Origin: Pseudomonadales bacterium | GTDB taxonomy: Bacteria > Pseudomonadota > Gammaproteobacteria > Pseudomonadales > Azotimanducaceae | Assembly: GCA_028281885.1 (NCBI GenBank) | Contig: JANQJA010000003.1 | Span: 79,534-143,533, forward strand | DNA length: 64,000 nucleotides | Direction: 5' to 3' | The notes under the pieces: model-generated | The model's input: the letters and a program-made list of their open reading frames with translations, nothing else | The model's database searches: none | Told to the model about the DNA's origin: nothing | Position numbers and translations under genes: made by a program | Shown: positions 26,857-35,039 of the stretch, piece after piece | Numbering within the stretch: position 1 is the first letter of the stretch | Layout: every line of letters starts with the position of its first letter

Positions 26857-28983
26857 ATGGCTGAAACACGCAAGACATTTTGTCGTCATTGCATGTCGAT
26901 CTGCGGCCTGAATCTGGAGGTCGAAAACAACAAGGTCATCAGGGTGCGTGGCGACAAGGAGCATCCGGTGTCGCAGGGATATAGCTGCGCGATGGGCCAG
27001 CACAATATGGCCGTGCAGGATGATCCGATGCGGCTGATGTCCGCGCAGCAGCGTCGCGAGGATGGCAGCTATGACGCGATCGCCGTGGATGACGCGCTGG
27101 ATCGTGTTAGCGAAAAATTACGTCAGTTGCTGGATCAGCATGGTCCTCGTTCAATCGCCCTGTATCATGGGACCGGCACTGCCTATAGTGGTCTCGCATA
27201 CAACACGGCCAAGAGCTGGCTCCGATCAATTGGTTCGCCCGAACTCTACACCAGCATGACCGTTGACCAGTCGAGTATGTATATCTGTCGTGACCGCATG
27301 GGTGCATTCAAGACCGGTCGCCCCTATCTCGATCAACTGGATGTGATCATGTTGATTGGTAACAACGTGGCGATCAGTCATCAGGGTTATCGACGTTCCC
27401 CGGTGCCCGGTACCAATCCCAGAAAGAGTCTCATTGATGCCCGAGCCCGCGGTACCAAGGTGATTGTTGTTGACCCGCGTCGTACCGAGACGGTGCGGTA
27501 TGCCGATGAGTTTCTGCAGATTAAACCGGGGACCGACTGCGCGCTGCTGGCGACGATGATCCGGGTGATCCTGAAGGAAGGGTGGTATGACCATGACTTC
27601 TGCGATCGGTTTGTCACGTCGATGGACAAACTGGAAGAAGCCGTGGAACCCTTTTCGCTCGAGTATGGCAGTCAGCAGACCGGGATCGAGGCCGATCAGA
27701 TCTACTCTACGGTGAAACTGTTCGCGACAGCCAGGCGTGCCAATGCGGGCCTGGGTACCGGACCCTGTTTCGGCCCGCACTCGAATCTGGCGGAACACCT
27801 TGTTGAAGTACTCAACGCTTTATTGGGCTCATACCGTCGCGCCGGCGACCGGGTGCGAACGGGGCTGTCCAACATGAAAGAGGTCGTTGAAGGCGTCAGT
27901 CCACCCAACCGGACGTGGGAGACCGGCGTCAAACTGCGCACGGCCGACATCGGTCATCTGAACAGTGAGTTTCCGTCGTCACGCTTGCCGTTCGAAATTT
28001 TGCACGAAGGCGAAGACCGGGTCCGGGCGCTGATTGTCTGTGGCGGTAATCCGCTGACGTCGATCGGCGGTACTGAAAGGACCTATGAAGCCTTTGAGAG
28101 CCTGGAACTGCTGGTGTCCATTGATCCCAGGTGGTCGCCGACCGGACGCCTGGCGCACTACGTCATTCCCACCAAGTTACCCATTGAGCGCGAGGACATG
28201 AATATCGCCCTCGACGGGCAGCGCCGGATTCAGTGGGTCGACTACACCCAGCCCGTCATCCAGCCGCCGGAAAACACCCTGGAAGACTGGGAGGTGTTCT
28301 GGGAATTCTCGCGCCGTATGGGCGTGCAGCTTAATTTCCGTCCCGGTTCGTGGGGAGTTCAACGGGGAGAGGGAATCGATCTTGACATGCAGACGCGCCC
28401 AACCACTGCTGACATGTATCGTTATCTGTGTGAAGTAGCAGGGATTGACTACGACACGTTGCGGCACCATCCGAGCGGCATGATGCTGGACAAAGAGCCG
28501 CTGATCGTACAACCGGCGCGAGAAGATGATGGCGTGCGACTGGACTTGTGTCCGGACGACGTTCGTGAAGAAATAAAGGCCGTATTTTCCGGGCCTGAGA
28601 GTTCTGATCCCGATTATCCCTACCTTATGGTTAGCCGCCGGGTTCAGCGTGTCATGAATGCGATGTATCACAACCTGGAATTGGTGCAGGATAAATTCGA
28701 AATGGCGCCGTTCTTCATGCATCCGTCGGATATCGAAAAGGAAAAACTGCAACCCGGGGATGTGGTGTCGATTCGATCTCGCGCGGGAAAAATCGTCGGC
28801 CGCCTGACGGCGGACGAAACGCTTCAGCGCGGCGTCGTTGCCATGCCGATGGGCTGGGGCAGCGCAGATCCATCGGATGCCCAGAGCACGCTCACCAGTC
28901 AGCTGGTATCGATTGATGCGGATGTCGAAGCGATCAACTTCATGCCGCGGCAGACAGCGATCCCGGTTGCCGTATCGGGCTGA
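26857..28983 (+). CDS. Cytoplasmic molybdopterin oxidoreductase (DMSO reductase superfamily)
   Basis: The 708-aa protein begins with a [4Fe-4S] ligand set at C9, C12, C16 and C44, followed by MGD-binding regions (VIMLIGNNVAISHQ, VIVVDPRRTETVRYADEFLQ) and a C-terminal molydopterin dinucleotide-binding domain (LQPGDVVSIRSRAGKIVGRL). There is no Tat signal, so it should be cytoplasmic. YICRDRMG near residue 145 may hold the metal-ligand Cys. The Lys usually following the last cluster Cys is absent (SCAMGQ). It stands alone, without FeS or membrane subunits, controlled by the divergent LysR gene. Substrate unknown; formate and nitrate enzymes are only distant relatives. Confidence 0.85.
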   Translation: MAETRKTFCRHCMSICGLNLEVENNKVIRVRGDKEHPVSQGYSCAMGQHNMAVQDDPMRLMSAQQRREDGSYDAIAVDDALDRVSEKLRQLLDQHGPRSIALYHGTGTAYSGLAYNTAKSWLRSIGSPELYTSMTVDQSSMYICRDRMGAFKTGRPYLDQLDVIMLIGNNVAISHQGYRRSPVPGTNPRKSLIDARARGTKVIVVDPRRTETVRYADEFLQIKPGTDCALLATMIRVILKEGWYDHDFCDRFVTSMDKLEEAVEPFSLEYGSQQTGIEADQIYSTVKLFATARRANAGLGTGPCFGPHSNLAEHLVEVLNALLGSYRRAGDRVRTGLSNMKEVVEGVSPPNRTWETGVKLRTADIGHLNSEFPSSRLPFEILHEGEDRVRALIVCGGNPLTSIGGTERTYEAFESLELLVSIDPRWSPTGRLAHYVIPTKLPIEREDMNIALDGQRRIQWVDYTQPVIQPPENTLEDWEVFWEFSRRMGVQLNFRPGSWGVQRGEGIDLDMQTRPTTADMYRYLCEVAGIDYDTLRHHPSGMMLDKEPLIVQPAREDDGVRLDLCPDDVREEIKAVFSGPESSDPDYPYLMVSRRVQRVMNAMYHNLELVQDKFEMAPFFMHPSDIEKEKLQPGDVVSIRSRAGKIVGRLTADETLQRGVVAMPMGWGSADPSDAQSTLTSQLVSIDADVEAINFMPRQTAIPVAVSG

Positions 28984-29080
28984 TGCCCCGATGGCCATGA
29001 TGGTCGAGCGATGACGATATTTTTCTGGAAATGGAACCCAATCGCCGACTGGGAGGATTCGTGCGGCCCCCTCACTAGCT

Positions 29081-29106
29081 AACTACCTGCGGAAATCCAG
29101 GTAGTT
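29081..29106. promoter_or_regulatory. 9-bp stem inverted repeat in the leader of the beta-helix protein gene
   Basis: AACTACCTG (29081-29089) and CAGGTAGTT (29098-29106) pair perfectly around an 8-nt loop, between the molybdoenzyme stop and the next start at 29140. There is no U-tract, so it may be an operator or an mRNA structure rather than a terminator. Confidence 0.45.
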
Positions 29107-29139
29107 GATCGAGTAGAACGATAATAATGAGGAGGACTC

Positions 29140-30348
29140 ATGCAACGACTTCTGATCGCAATATTAGCGGTGGCCCTGAGCTCTGGGACCTATGCAGACC
29201 GGGACGACGATGATGACGACGATCGTCGCAAGGACAAACATTCACCAAAACAAATTCTGAAAAAGCTCCGGCGGCTCGAGCGGCGGGTCAGCGAGCTTGA
29301 AGCACAGGTGCCGCCTGCAAGCGCTTCTGTCACGGTCGATTGTGATGCGGGTGAGACGTTGGCCGATGCACTCGCGACCCCGGCCGTGGAACTCGAGATC
29401 AGCTTTTCCGGCACCTGCCTTGAAGAGCTGGATATCGATCGAGCAGATGTGTCCATCACCGGCGCGCTCGGTGCGGTCATAGAAGGCTCGATCGACGTTA
29501 ACGACGGTGGCGATGTGGTTCTGACCTCGATGGGCATTGTCAACGCGCCGGGCGTCGGTCTGTTCGTTGGCCACGCCGGGCGGGTGCGGGCAAGCGGACT
29601 CGATGTGTCTGGCGCGGTTGATTCAGGTGCGTTGGTCGTCGGCGGGGCAATGACCTGCGGGGACTGTACGTTCAACGACAACAGCGAGGGACTGGTAGTG
29701 GTGAACAGCGGTCGCGTCGCGCTTGGGGGCGTGATCGAGTTCATCGACAATACCTTCGAGGGACTTGAAATTGGCGGTTCATCCTCGGTGATCGCGCTGA
29801 TTGATTCGACCAATGCCGGCGCGGCCGGCACAGAAATGGAACTCGATGCCAGCGGCAATGGCGGCTTTGGCGTCCTGTTGTATGGCTCGGCGTCATTTCG
29901 CTCAACCGACAACGACACCATCACGATCGACAACAATCCAAACGGCATGGTCGTGGCGAGCGGCGCGAGCGCCCATTTGATTGCGAGCACGGTCGACATT
30001 GTGGACAACGGCGGATTGGGTCTGGGTGTATTGGGCGGCACGGTGTTCCTGAACGCGACGATGAACGCGAGTGGTCAATCGCTTGGCGTCTTTTTGGACG
30101 ATAACGGGACGCTTCGCGGCGGCGGCGTCATCAACGCCACTGGCAACACCAATTTCGGATATTTTGTGCGCGCAAGCGTGTTGACCGATGCTGTCGTCAA
30201 CGGCTCCGGCAACACCAACGAGATGCAGATCCTGCTGGGCGGCACTGTGAATGTGCCCTTCAGTTCATCGATTGTCGGTGAAGTCGGCTGCGATGGTACC
30301 GAACTGTTGAGCGCACCCTTTGTCTGCGGGACCAATCCCGCTCCCTAG
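29140..30348 (+). CDS. Secreted protein with predicted right-handed beta-helix
   Basis: Not a recognised family. ATG at 29140 follows GAGGAGG and gives an 18-residue signal peptide (cut near GTYADRD). The mature N-terminus is a run of seven Asp followed by basic residues, then a short coiled coil (LKKLRRLERRVSELEAQV). From residue 65 onward the sequence has repeated short strands with Asn and Gly turns (FNDNSEGLVVVNSG, IDNTFEGLEIGGSS, ATGNTNFGYFV), typical of parallel beta-helix proteins such as those with pectate-lyase-like folds. Four Cys lie in two pairs. No catalytic residues can be picked out. It is monocistronic. Confidence 0.7.
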   Translation: MQRLLIAILAVALSSGTYADRDDDDDDDRRKDKHSPKQILKKLRRLERRVSELEAQVPPASASVTVDCDAGETLADALATPAVELEISFSGTCLEELDIDRADVSITGALGAVIEGSIDVNDGGDVVLTSMGIVNAPGVGLFVGHAGRVRASGLDVSGAVDSGALVVGGAMTCGDCTFNDNSEGLVVVNSGRVALGGVIEFIDNTFEGLEIGGSSSVIALIDSTNAGAAGTEMELDASGNGGFGVLLYGSASFRSTDNDTITIDNNPNGMVVASGASAHLIASTVDIVDNGGLGLGVLGGTVFLNATMNASGQSLGVFLDDNGTLRGGGVINATGNTNFGYFVRASVLTDAVVNGSGNTNEMQILLGGTVNVPFSSSIVGEVGCDGTELLSAPFVCGTNPAP

Positions 30349-30376
30349 CGTTTACCGAGTATCCAGGATTAATCCC

Positions 30377-30415
30377 CCCGATATGGTCCGCTGGTTCCGG
30401 CGGTGCCATGTCGGG
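30377..30415. terminator. Strong hairpin between convergent genes, possible bidirectional terminator
   Basis: CCCGATATGG (30377-30386) pairs with CCATGTCGGG (30406-30415) with one G-T wobble, and an inner CCGC/GCGG extends the stem. It lies between the ends of the beta-helix gene and moeA; no U-run follows. Confidence 0.42.
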
Positions 30416-30473
30416 CTTACGCAAGGATGAGCGACTGGTTAAAGGTGTAGATAGCATTGCATGGTTCTGCCGC

Positions 30474-31670
30474 CTACAGCGGATGTATTTTCAGGACATC
30501 ACCCTTGCGGACTGCTTGATCGGCATCGATCTCGGCGAGGGCGTTTGCCCAGGTGAGAGACGACAGCACACCCGAACTCTGGTTGGGGAACACCACTGCT
30601 GTCGGTTCGGTTTCCGATGAATCGACCCTGACCCGAATGAACTGGCACACGCTGGCGGATGGGTAGTCGAAGTCTGCCCGAGCATGGTACGTCGCAGAAA
30701 CCGGCTCGGAGCAACCCTGCATCGCAATGAGATAGGGTCGCGCTACGATGAGAAAAGTCACGAAGCAGGACACGGGATTGCCCGGCAGGCCGAAGAAGGG
30801 CGTTTCACCGATCGACCCGAAGGCGACGGGTTTGCCGGGCCTGATGGCAATTCGCCACAGGTCCAGGTGACCGACTTCTTCGACCGCCGTCTTCACGTAG
30901 TCCTCGTCGCCGACCGAAACGCCACCGGAAGTCACCACGCAGTCAGCGGCTCCGGCTGCTGAGACGAGGGCGTCTCGCGTCGCTTGCGGATCGTCACCGA
31001 TGTTAATGGACTGAACCGGCTCCATACCGAGTCGATGAATGAGACCGGCCAGCAGGTAGCTGTTCGAGTTGTAGATCTGGCCGGGGCGGAGTTCGGTCGG
31101 TGGCTGGATCAGCTCGCTGCCGGTCGCGATGATCGCGACCCGGAGCGGCCGATAGGTTTCGACCTCGGCCCTGCCGACGGATGCCAGAAGGCCCAGATGC
31201 TGTGGCGCAATCCGGGTCCCGCATTCCATGATGCGACTGCCGGCCTTGATGTCCTGTCCACGGGGTCGAATGTTCTCGCCGGTCGCAACGTCCACGTTGA
31301 TGCGGATGCCGTCACTTTCCTGACTTGTATCTTCCTGCTTGACGACCGTGTTTGCTCCCGGCGGAATGCCGGCACCGGTAAATATGCGTGCCGCCTTTCC
31401 AGCCGCCAGGGGGCTTCCGACGCTGCCGGCAACGATTCTATCGCTCACAGGAAACACGCGATCCGCAGTCTTCTCATCCGGCGTGAGCGCGAGCGCGTAT
31501 CCGTCCATCGCACTGTTGTCGTCCGGCGGAACATCGATACGGGAGGCAATATCCTCGGCACAGATGCGGTTCAGTGCGTTCGTCAGCGACACTGTTTCAG
31601 TCTCGTCAATACACTTCGCGCGGGCTCGAAGTGCCGCGTGAACGTCTTCGAGAGGCACCAGTTTGCTCAC
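30474..31670 (-). CDS. moeA: Molybdopterin molybdenumtransferase MoeA
   Basis: MoeA inserts molybdate into adenylylated molybdopterin. The 398-aa sequence shows the family segments DNSAMDGYAL, IFTGAGIPPGANTVV, IIATGSELI, the molybdate-site TSGGVSVGDEDYV and PVAFGSIGETPFFGLPGNPVSCFVTF. The GTG start at 31670 overlaps the stop of a 53-codon gene. Its place as the last gene in an operon behind an FNR/DNR-type box ties molybdenum cofactor supply to anaerobic growth; the molybdoenzymes at 26857 and 51428 are likely clients. Confidence 0.94.
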   Translation of the reverse strand: MSKLVPLEDVHAALRARAKCIDETETVSLTNALNRICAEDIASRIDVPPDDNSAMDGYALALTPDEKTADRVFPVSDRIVAGSVGSPLAAGKAARIFTGAGIPPGANTVVKQEDTSQESDGIRINVDVATGENIRPRGQDIKAGSRIMECGTRIAPQHLGLLASVGRAEVETYRPLRVAIIATGSELIQPPTELRPGQIYNSNSYLLAGLIHRLGMEPVQSINIGDDPQATRDALVSAAGAADCVVTSGGVSVGDEDYVKTAVEEVGHLDLWRIAIRPGKPVAFGSIGETPFFGLPGNPVSCFVTFLIVARPYLIAMQGCSEPVSATYHARADFDYPSASVCQFIRVRVDSSETEPTAVVFPNQSSGVLSSLTWANALAEIDADQAVRKGDVLKIHPL

Positions 31671-31828
31671 AGTTCTACATCCTCCGGTCGTATGTTGGTC
31701 AGGAACACAATCGCTTCAGGAAGCTTCACGATAGCGGTATCTTCGCCGAATACACAACCGATCAGTGAATGCAGAGCACTGATTGGAATTTCAATAGGCG
31801 ATGTACCTTCTCCGGGGAGATGACTCAA
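31667..31828 (-). CDS. Small unknown protein coupled to moeA (53 aa)
   Basis: This short frame fills the gap between nnrS and moeA. It starts with TTG at 31828, one base after the nnrS stop, and its TGA stop overlaps the moeA GTG start. The translation begins MSHLPGEGTSPIEIPISA and ends FLTNIRPEDVEL. It is mildly hydrophobic, with one Cys (LIGCVFGED), and no family is recognised; it lacks the Gly-Gly tail of MoaD. Exact packing between two operon genes and lack of stops support real coding, but the TTG start and small size leave doubt. Confidence 0.5.
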   Translation of the reverse strand: MSHLPGEGTSPIEIPISALHSLIGCVFGEDTAIVKLPEAIVFLTNIRPEDVEL

Positions 31829-31829
31829 C

Positions 31830-32960
31830 CTACCCCGGGTTGTCTACCCGCGCCGACAGCAGGATTGGCACCATTCTGAGTGCATAGAGTGAGAAGGCAG
31901 CGATCCACAGCGCCGCTGAGATGTCGAGGAACAGTGAATTCCAGGCAGCCAGTACGCGCGCCAGCGTTGCGACCGTGATCAGAGTAAATACGATGGTTAG
32001 GAGCGTGCCGGCAACGAGTGGCCGGCCGGTATGGCCCATCGCTGCTCGTGAGGATACAGCCGCGATCATCAACGCCAGGCCTCCCACTGCGAGTGCGTGA
32101 AGCGCTGCCGATGGTGGCGATCCCGCAAGCGACAATGCCCCCAGCAGCATGAAACCGGTCCCAAGCCAGCCATAACCGATGTGCAAGACCAGCAACAGCG
32201 GCTCGGTGATCGTTCGATGTCCCATCCACCGTGACATCCGGGCGAGATGCAGTGCGCCGCAGACCAGCGCTGCCGGCGCCGTTGCTGTCGCGTTCGGCGC
32301 GAATGTCCACAGTGCTGCGAATAGTGCGGTGGCGATCATGACGGTGTGATCGAAATGATTCGGCCCGGCAGGAACTGCCGTCGCGGGGCCATGCCTCCGG
32401 CGCAGCCAGTTGCCGGTAAACGCCGGTATGATTCGCCCGCCGATCACGCCGACCAGGATGCAGGCCAGCATCATAAATAGTCGAATTGTCTGATCGGGAT
32501 AGAAGTGAAAGGTCACGTTCAGGCAGGTCACAATCGTGAGAATCAGCAGGATCTGAAGGTTTCTCAGGTTTCCGGCGGCGATGATCTCGCGCCCCATGAG
32601 TATCGTTAGCAGAGCGAAGTACGATGCATCAATGGCGACGACGATCGGGCCTGGCAGCCCCAGGTCAGTACTGAAGATGACCCGGGCGGCAATCCAGGCA
32701 AGCACGACGGCGGCGAGCATTGCTCCCTGGACAGGCGGTCGGCCCGTCCAGTTGGCAACTGCAGTCAAAAGGAAACCGCCCATGGCTGAGCCTACGAAGC
32801 CGAACAGCATTTCGTGGGCATGCCAGTAGATGAGATTGGATGCGTTAGCGGGGAGTGGGAGCACACCTTCGAGAACGCCCACCCACCAGGCTATATAGAG
32901 AATGGCTGCGCCCGCCGTACAGATGAAGAGCGGGCGAAACCCGTAGCTGAGGACGATCAA
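31830..32960 (-). CDS. nnrS: NnrS-family membrane protein
   Basis: NnrS proteins are twelve-helix heme- and copper-containing membrane proteins that protect cells during nitric oxide stress and are often found with denitrification genes. The 376-aa protein opens with YGFRPLFICTAGAAILYIAW, has HAHEMLFGFVGSAMGGFLLTA and GGRIIPAFTGNWLRR, all family hallmarks. It starts with TTG overlapping the acyl-CoA dehydrogenase stop. The nearby globin, nsrR and nirS agree with a role in NO handling. Confidence 0.93.
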   Translation of the reverse strand: MIVLSYGFRPLFICTAGAAILYIAWWVGVLEGVLPLPANASNLIYWHAHEMLFGFVGSAMGGFLLTAVANWTGRPPVQGAMLAAVVLAWIAARVIFSTDLGLPGPIVVAIDASYFALLTILMGREIIAAGNLRNLQILLILTIVTCLNVTFHFYPDQTIRLFMMLACILVGVIGGRIIPAFTGNWLRRRHGPATAVPAGPNHFDHTVMIATALFAALWTFAPNATATAPAALVCGALHLARMSRWMGHRTITEPLLLVLHIGYGWLGTGFMLLGALSLAGSPPSAALHALAVGGLALMIAAVSSRAAMGHTGRPLVAGTLLTIVFTLITVATLARVLAAWNSLFLDISAALWIAAFSLYALRMVPILLSARVDNPG

Positions 32961-34204
32961 ACGCCGAAGTCCCAGGCCTTCCCCGCTGCGTAGTGCTTCA
33001 GTATGTTTTTCGCCATCAGGATTTTGTGCACCTCGTCAGGACCGTCAGCGATTCGAAGTGTCCTGGCGCTGAGGTACATGCCGGCGAGCGGCGTATCGCC
33101 GGAGACACCCATGGCGCCGTGCACCTGTATTGCCCTGTCGACGACCCTGTGCATGGCATTTGGTACGAATACCTTGATTGCGGAGATTTCGGTGCGGGAG
33201 TCGCCATCGTTGTCGATGACTTCAGCGCAGTGGATTGTCATCAGGCGAGCCGCCTGAATGTCCATGTAGGATTCCGCAATGAAATCCTGAATCATCTGCT
33301 TCTCATACAGAGGGCCGCCGTGAACCTCGCGGGTTGTAGCGCGCTTTATCATGAGGTCGAAAGCGCGCCACATCTGGCCGACACAGTTCATGCAATGGTA
33401 CACGCGACCTGCGCCGAGGCGATCCTGTGCCGCCTGGTGGCCGGTACCTCTGGCGCCCAGCGCGTTCTCGAGTGGCACCCGTACGTTGTTGTAGGTGATT
33501 TCGCAGTGATTGCCGCCCGCGTTGCCCCACACAGGGACGCTGCGTTCGATGTTGAACCCCGGTGTGTCCGTTGGCACGAGAATCTGCGTCATTTTTTCGT
33601 TGGGGTCGCCATCGTCCCCTTCTCCCTCGGTCCGGCACATGACGACTGCGACCGAGGCATGGACGCCGTTCGACGTAAACCATTTGCGGCCGTTGATGAC
33701 CCATTCATCACCGTCGCGAACGGCGGTGGTCTGAATCGATCGCGGGTTGGATCCCGCATTGTCGGGTTCGGTCATGGAGAAACAGGAGGTAATCTCTCCG
33801 CGGATCATGGGCATCAGCCATTTCTCCTTTTGCTCTTCAGTCCCGTACTTTACGAGCAGGGACTCGTTACCCGAGGTAGGCGCGACGACACCGAAGAGTG
33901 GATTGCTGAACGGGCTCCAGGCCAGGATCTCGTTCATGTAGGCGTGTCCCAGAAACCCGATGCCCATACCACCATATTCTTTCGGGAGGTGGGGGGCCCA
34001 GAGATTCTGTTGCTTGACGTGCTCCTGTATCTCGTAGACGAATGATTGTCGCTCGGTGTCTTCCCTGGGTCTTCTGAGCAGTTCTTCTTTGGGAATAATG
34101 TATTCAGAGACGATCTTTGCGGTATCGAGTCTTACCTGGTTGATTTCATCGGAAAGATTGGGAATGGGTTGTACAGAAAGGGGCGCAAACGCGGGAATGG
34201 TCAT
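32957..34204 (-). CDS. Acyl-CoA dehydrogenase
   Basis: An FAD flavoenzyme that introduces an alpha-beta double bond into acyl-CoA. ITSCFSMTEPDNAGSNPRSI and GDEWVINGRKWFTSNG are the FAD-binding segments; IQVHGAMGVSGDTPLAGMYL near the end is the usual C-terminal helix. ATG at 34204 has GGAGAA seven bases upstream and gives 415 aa; ATG at 34228 adds eight residues. It is first in an operon with nnrS, a 53-codon gene and moeA, an unexpected partner set, since nothing else here is fatty-acid related. The FNR/DNR-type box upstream implies anaerobic induction. Acyl chain specificity cannot be read. Confidence 0.9.
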   Translation of the reverse strand: MTIPAFAPLSVQPIPNLSDEINQVRLDTAKIVSEYIIPKEELLRRPREDTERQSFVYEIQEHVKQQNLWAPHLPKEYGGMGIGFLGHAYMNEILAWSPFSNPLFGVVAPTSGNESLLVKYGTEEQKEKWLMPMIRGEITSCFSMTEPDNAGSNPRSIQTTAVRDGDEWVINGRKWFTSNGVHASVAVVMCRTEGEGDDGDPNEKMTQILVPTDTPGFNIERSVPVWGNAGGNHCEITYNNVRVPLENALGARGTGHQAAQDRLGAGRVYHCMNCVGQMWRAFDLMIKRATTREVHGGPLYEKQMIQDFIAESYMDIQAARLMTIHCAEVIDNDGDSRTEISAIKVFVPNAMHRVVDRAIQVHGAMGVSGDTPLAGMYLSARTLRIADGPDEVHKILMAKNILKHYAAGKAWDFGV

Positions 34205-34273
34205 CTGATTCTCCACAGTGGCTGTCAAAGAGTTTAAATAGACGAAGTCTCCTGCCAGTTGCCCTCGGCGACA

Positions 34274-34287
34274 TTGACCTGCGTCAA
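34274..34287. promoter_or_regulatory. FNR/DNR-type box upstream of the acyl-CoA dehydrogenase-nnrS-moeA operon
   Basis: TTGACCTGCGTCAA is a perfect TTGAC-N4-GTCAA palindrome, the form used by FNR, ANR and the NO-responsive DNR/NNR regulators. It is centred about 76 bp before the chosen start at 34204. A candidate -10, TATTTA, lies at 34240-34235 on the minus strand. Confidence 0.78.
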
Positions 34288-34371
34288 GGTGTTGTCCACA
34301 GGCGCGAAAGTGAATGCTGGAGATTCATTCCGAGAGACAGTCTTGTCTTCGGGTGGGGCTGGCCGATCGAT

Positions 34372-34800
34372 TCAGTAGTGACGTTGCATGTACAAGATGC
34401 CCGGCATCATGACGATCTGCCATGCAAGACGCAGGTCTCTGTTGTAGTCAGGATCCATTTGCTCGACAGTTAAGAGCAATGCCTCAAGCCACTCATCGTA
34501 GAGCTCGGGCTCGATGCCATGATGTGCACGCGAGTGGGACGCCGCGACCCGCTCGAGCAGTTCATTGGGTTCGTGCAGTAGATAAAAGCTGATCATGTGG
34601 TACATGGCCTTTTGCAGCACAATGATCTGTTTCGACATGTCCGTGTGTTCGAAGTGATCCTTGATTCGAGGCGACCGGGCGAGAAAGTTTTCATAGAAGC
34701 GCGTGAAAAACCGTTGTCCGCGCGCGGTGATGCCAACACCGTGACCCACGAGGCGTTCGTAGCTCTCTTCAAACTCTTGTTCGAAGTTCACGATTCCCAA
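34372..34800 (-). CDS. Single-domain globin
   Basis: The 142-aa product is a full 3-over-3 type globin without a reductase domain. RGQRFFTRFYENFLARSPRI is the helix A-B and CD region, MYHMISFYLLHEP the E helix, and SHSRAHHGIEPELYDEWLEA the F-G region with the proximal heme His. It is close in plan to Vitreoscilla hemoglobin and the globin domain of flavohemoglobins. Located between nnrS and nsrR, it may bind or detoxify NO or supply oxygen; the reductase partner is not nearby. Confidence 0.87.
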   Translation of the reverse strand: MGIVNFEQEFEESYERLVGHGVGITARGQRFFTRFYENFLARSPRIKDHFEHTDMSKQIIVLQKAMYHMISFYLLHEPNELLERVAASHSRAHHGIEPELYDEWLEALLLTVEQMDPDYNRDLRLAWQIVMMPGILYMQRHY

Positions 34801-34842
34801 TCGCCAGCATGGTTGAATCCCAGCGTGTTGAAGGCGTGTTCG

Positions 34843-34860
34843 GGGCCCGTTATCGGGCCC
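34843..34860. repeat. Hairpin in the globin leader
   Basis: GGGCCCG and CGGGCCC form a perfect 7-bp stem with loop TTAT, 43 bp upstream of the globin start. No U-tract follows on either strand. TTGATGTATTCA just beyond (34861-34872) resembles half of the NsrR-like repeat seen at nsrR. Confidence 0.4.
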
Positions 34861-34957
34861 TTGATGTATTCAACTGGTTTTTGAGCGACGCTGTCAAAGT
34901 CGGGCGCTGTCAGTATCCCCCTGTTCCTGGGTTACACTTGCGGTTTTCATAAAATGG

Positions 34958-34997
34958 TTGGCCAACAAAGGCTTAAGATGTATTCTATATACTTGTT
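34958..34997 (+). promoter_or_regulatory. nsrR promoter with overlapping NsrR-like operator
   Basis: A sigma-70-like pair, TTGGCC (34958-34963) and TATTCT (34981-34986), is spaced by 17 bp. The 23-bp inverted repeat at 34975-34997 has half-sites AAGATGTATTC and ATATACTTGTT around one base and covers the -10. It fits the 11-1-11 layout described for NsrR targets and agrees at 19 of 23 positions with the repeat at nirS, suggesting autorepression. Confidence 0.68.
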
Positions 34998-35039
34998 TGA
35001 ATTCGGGAGCGCATTGATTTTCCGTGAGGAGAAGAGCTG

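Noticed and set aside
34843..34860. GC-rich hairpin as a terminator between globin and nsrR
   Set aside because: The two genes diverge, so no transcript should end here, and no U-tract follows on either strand.
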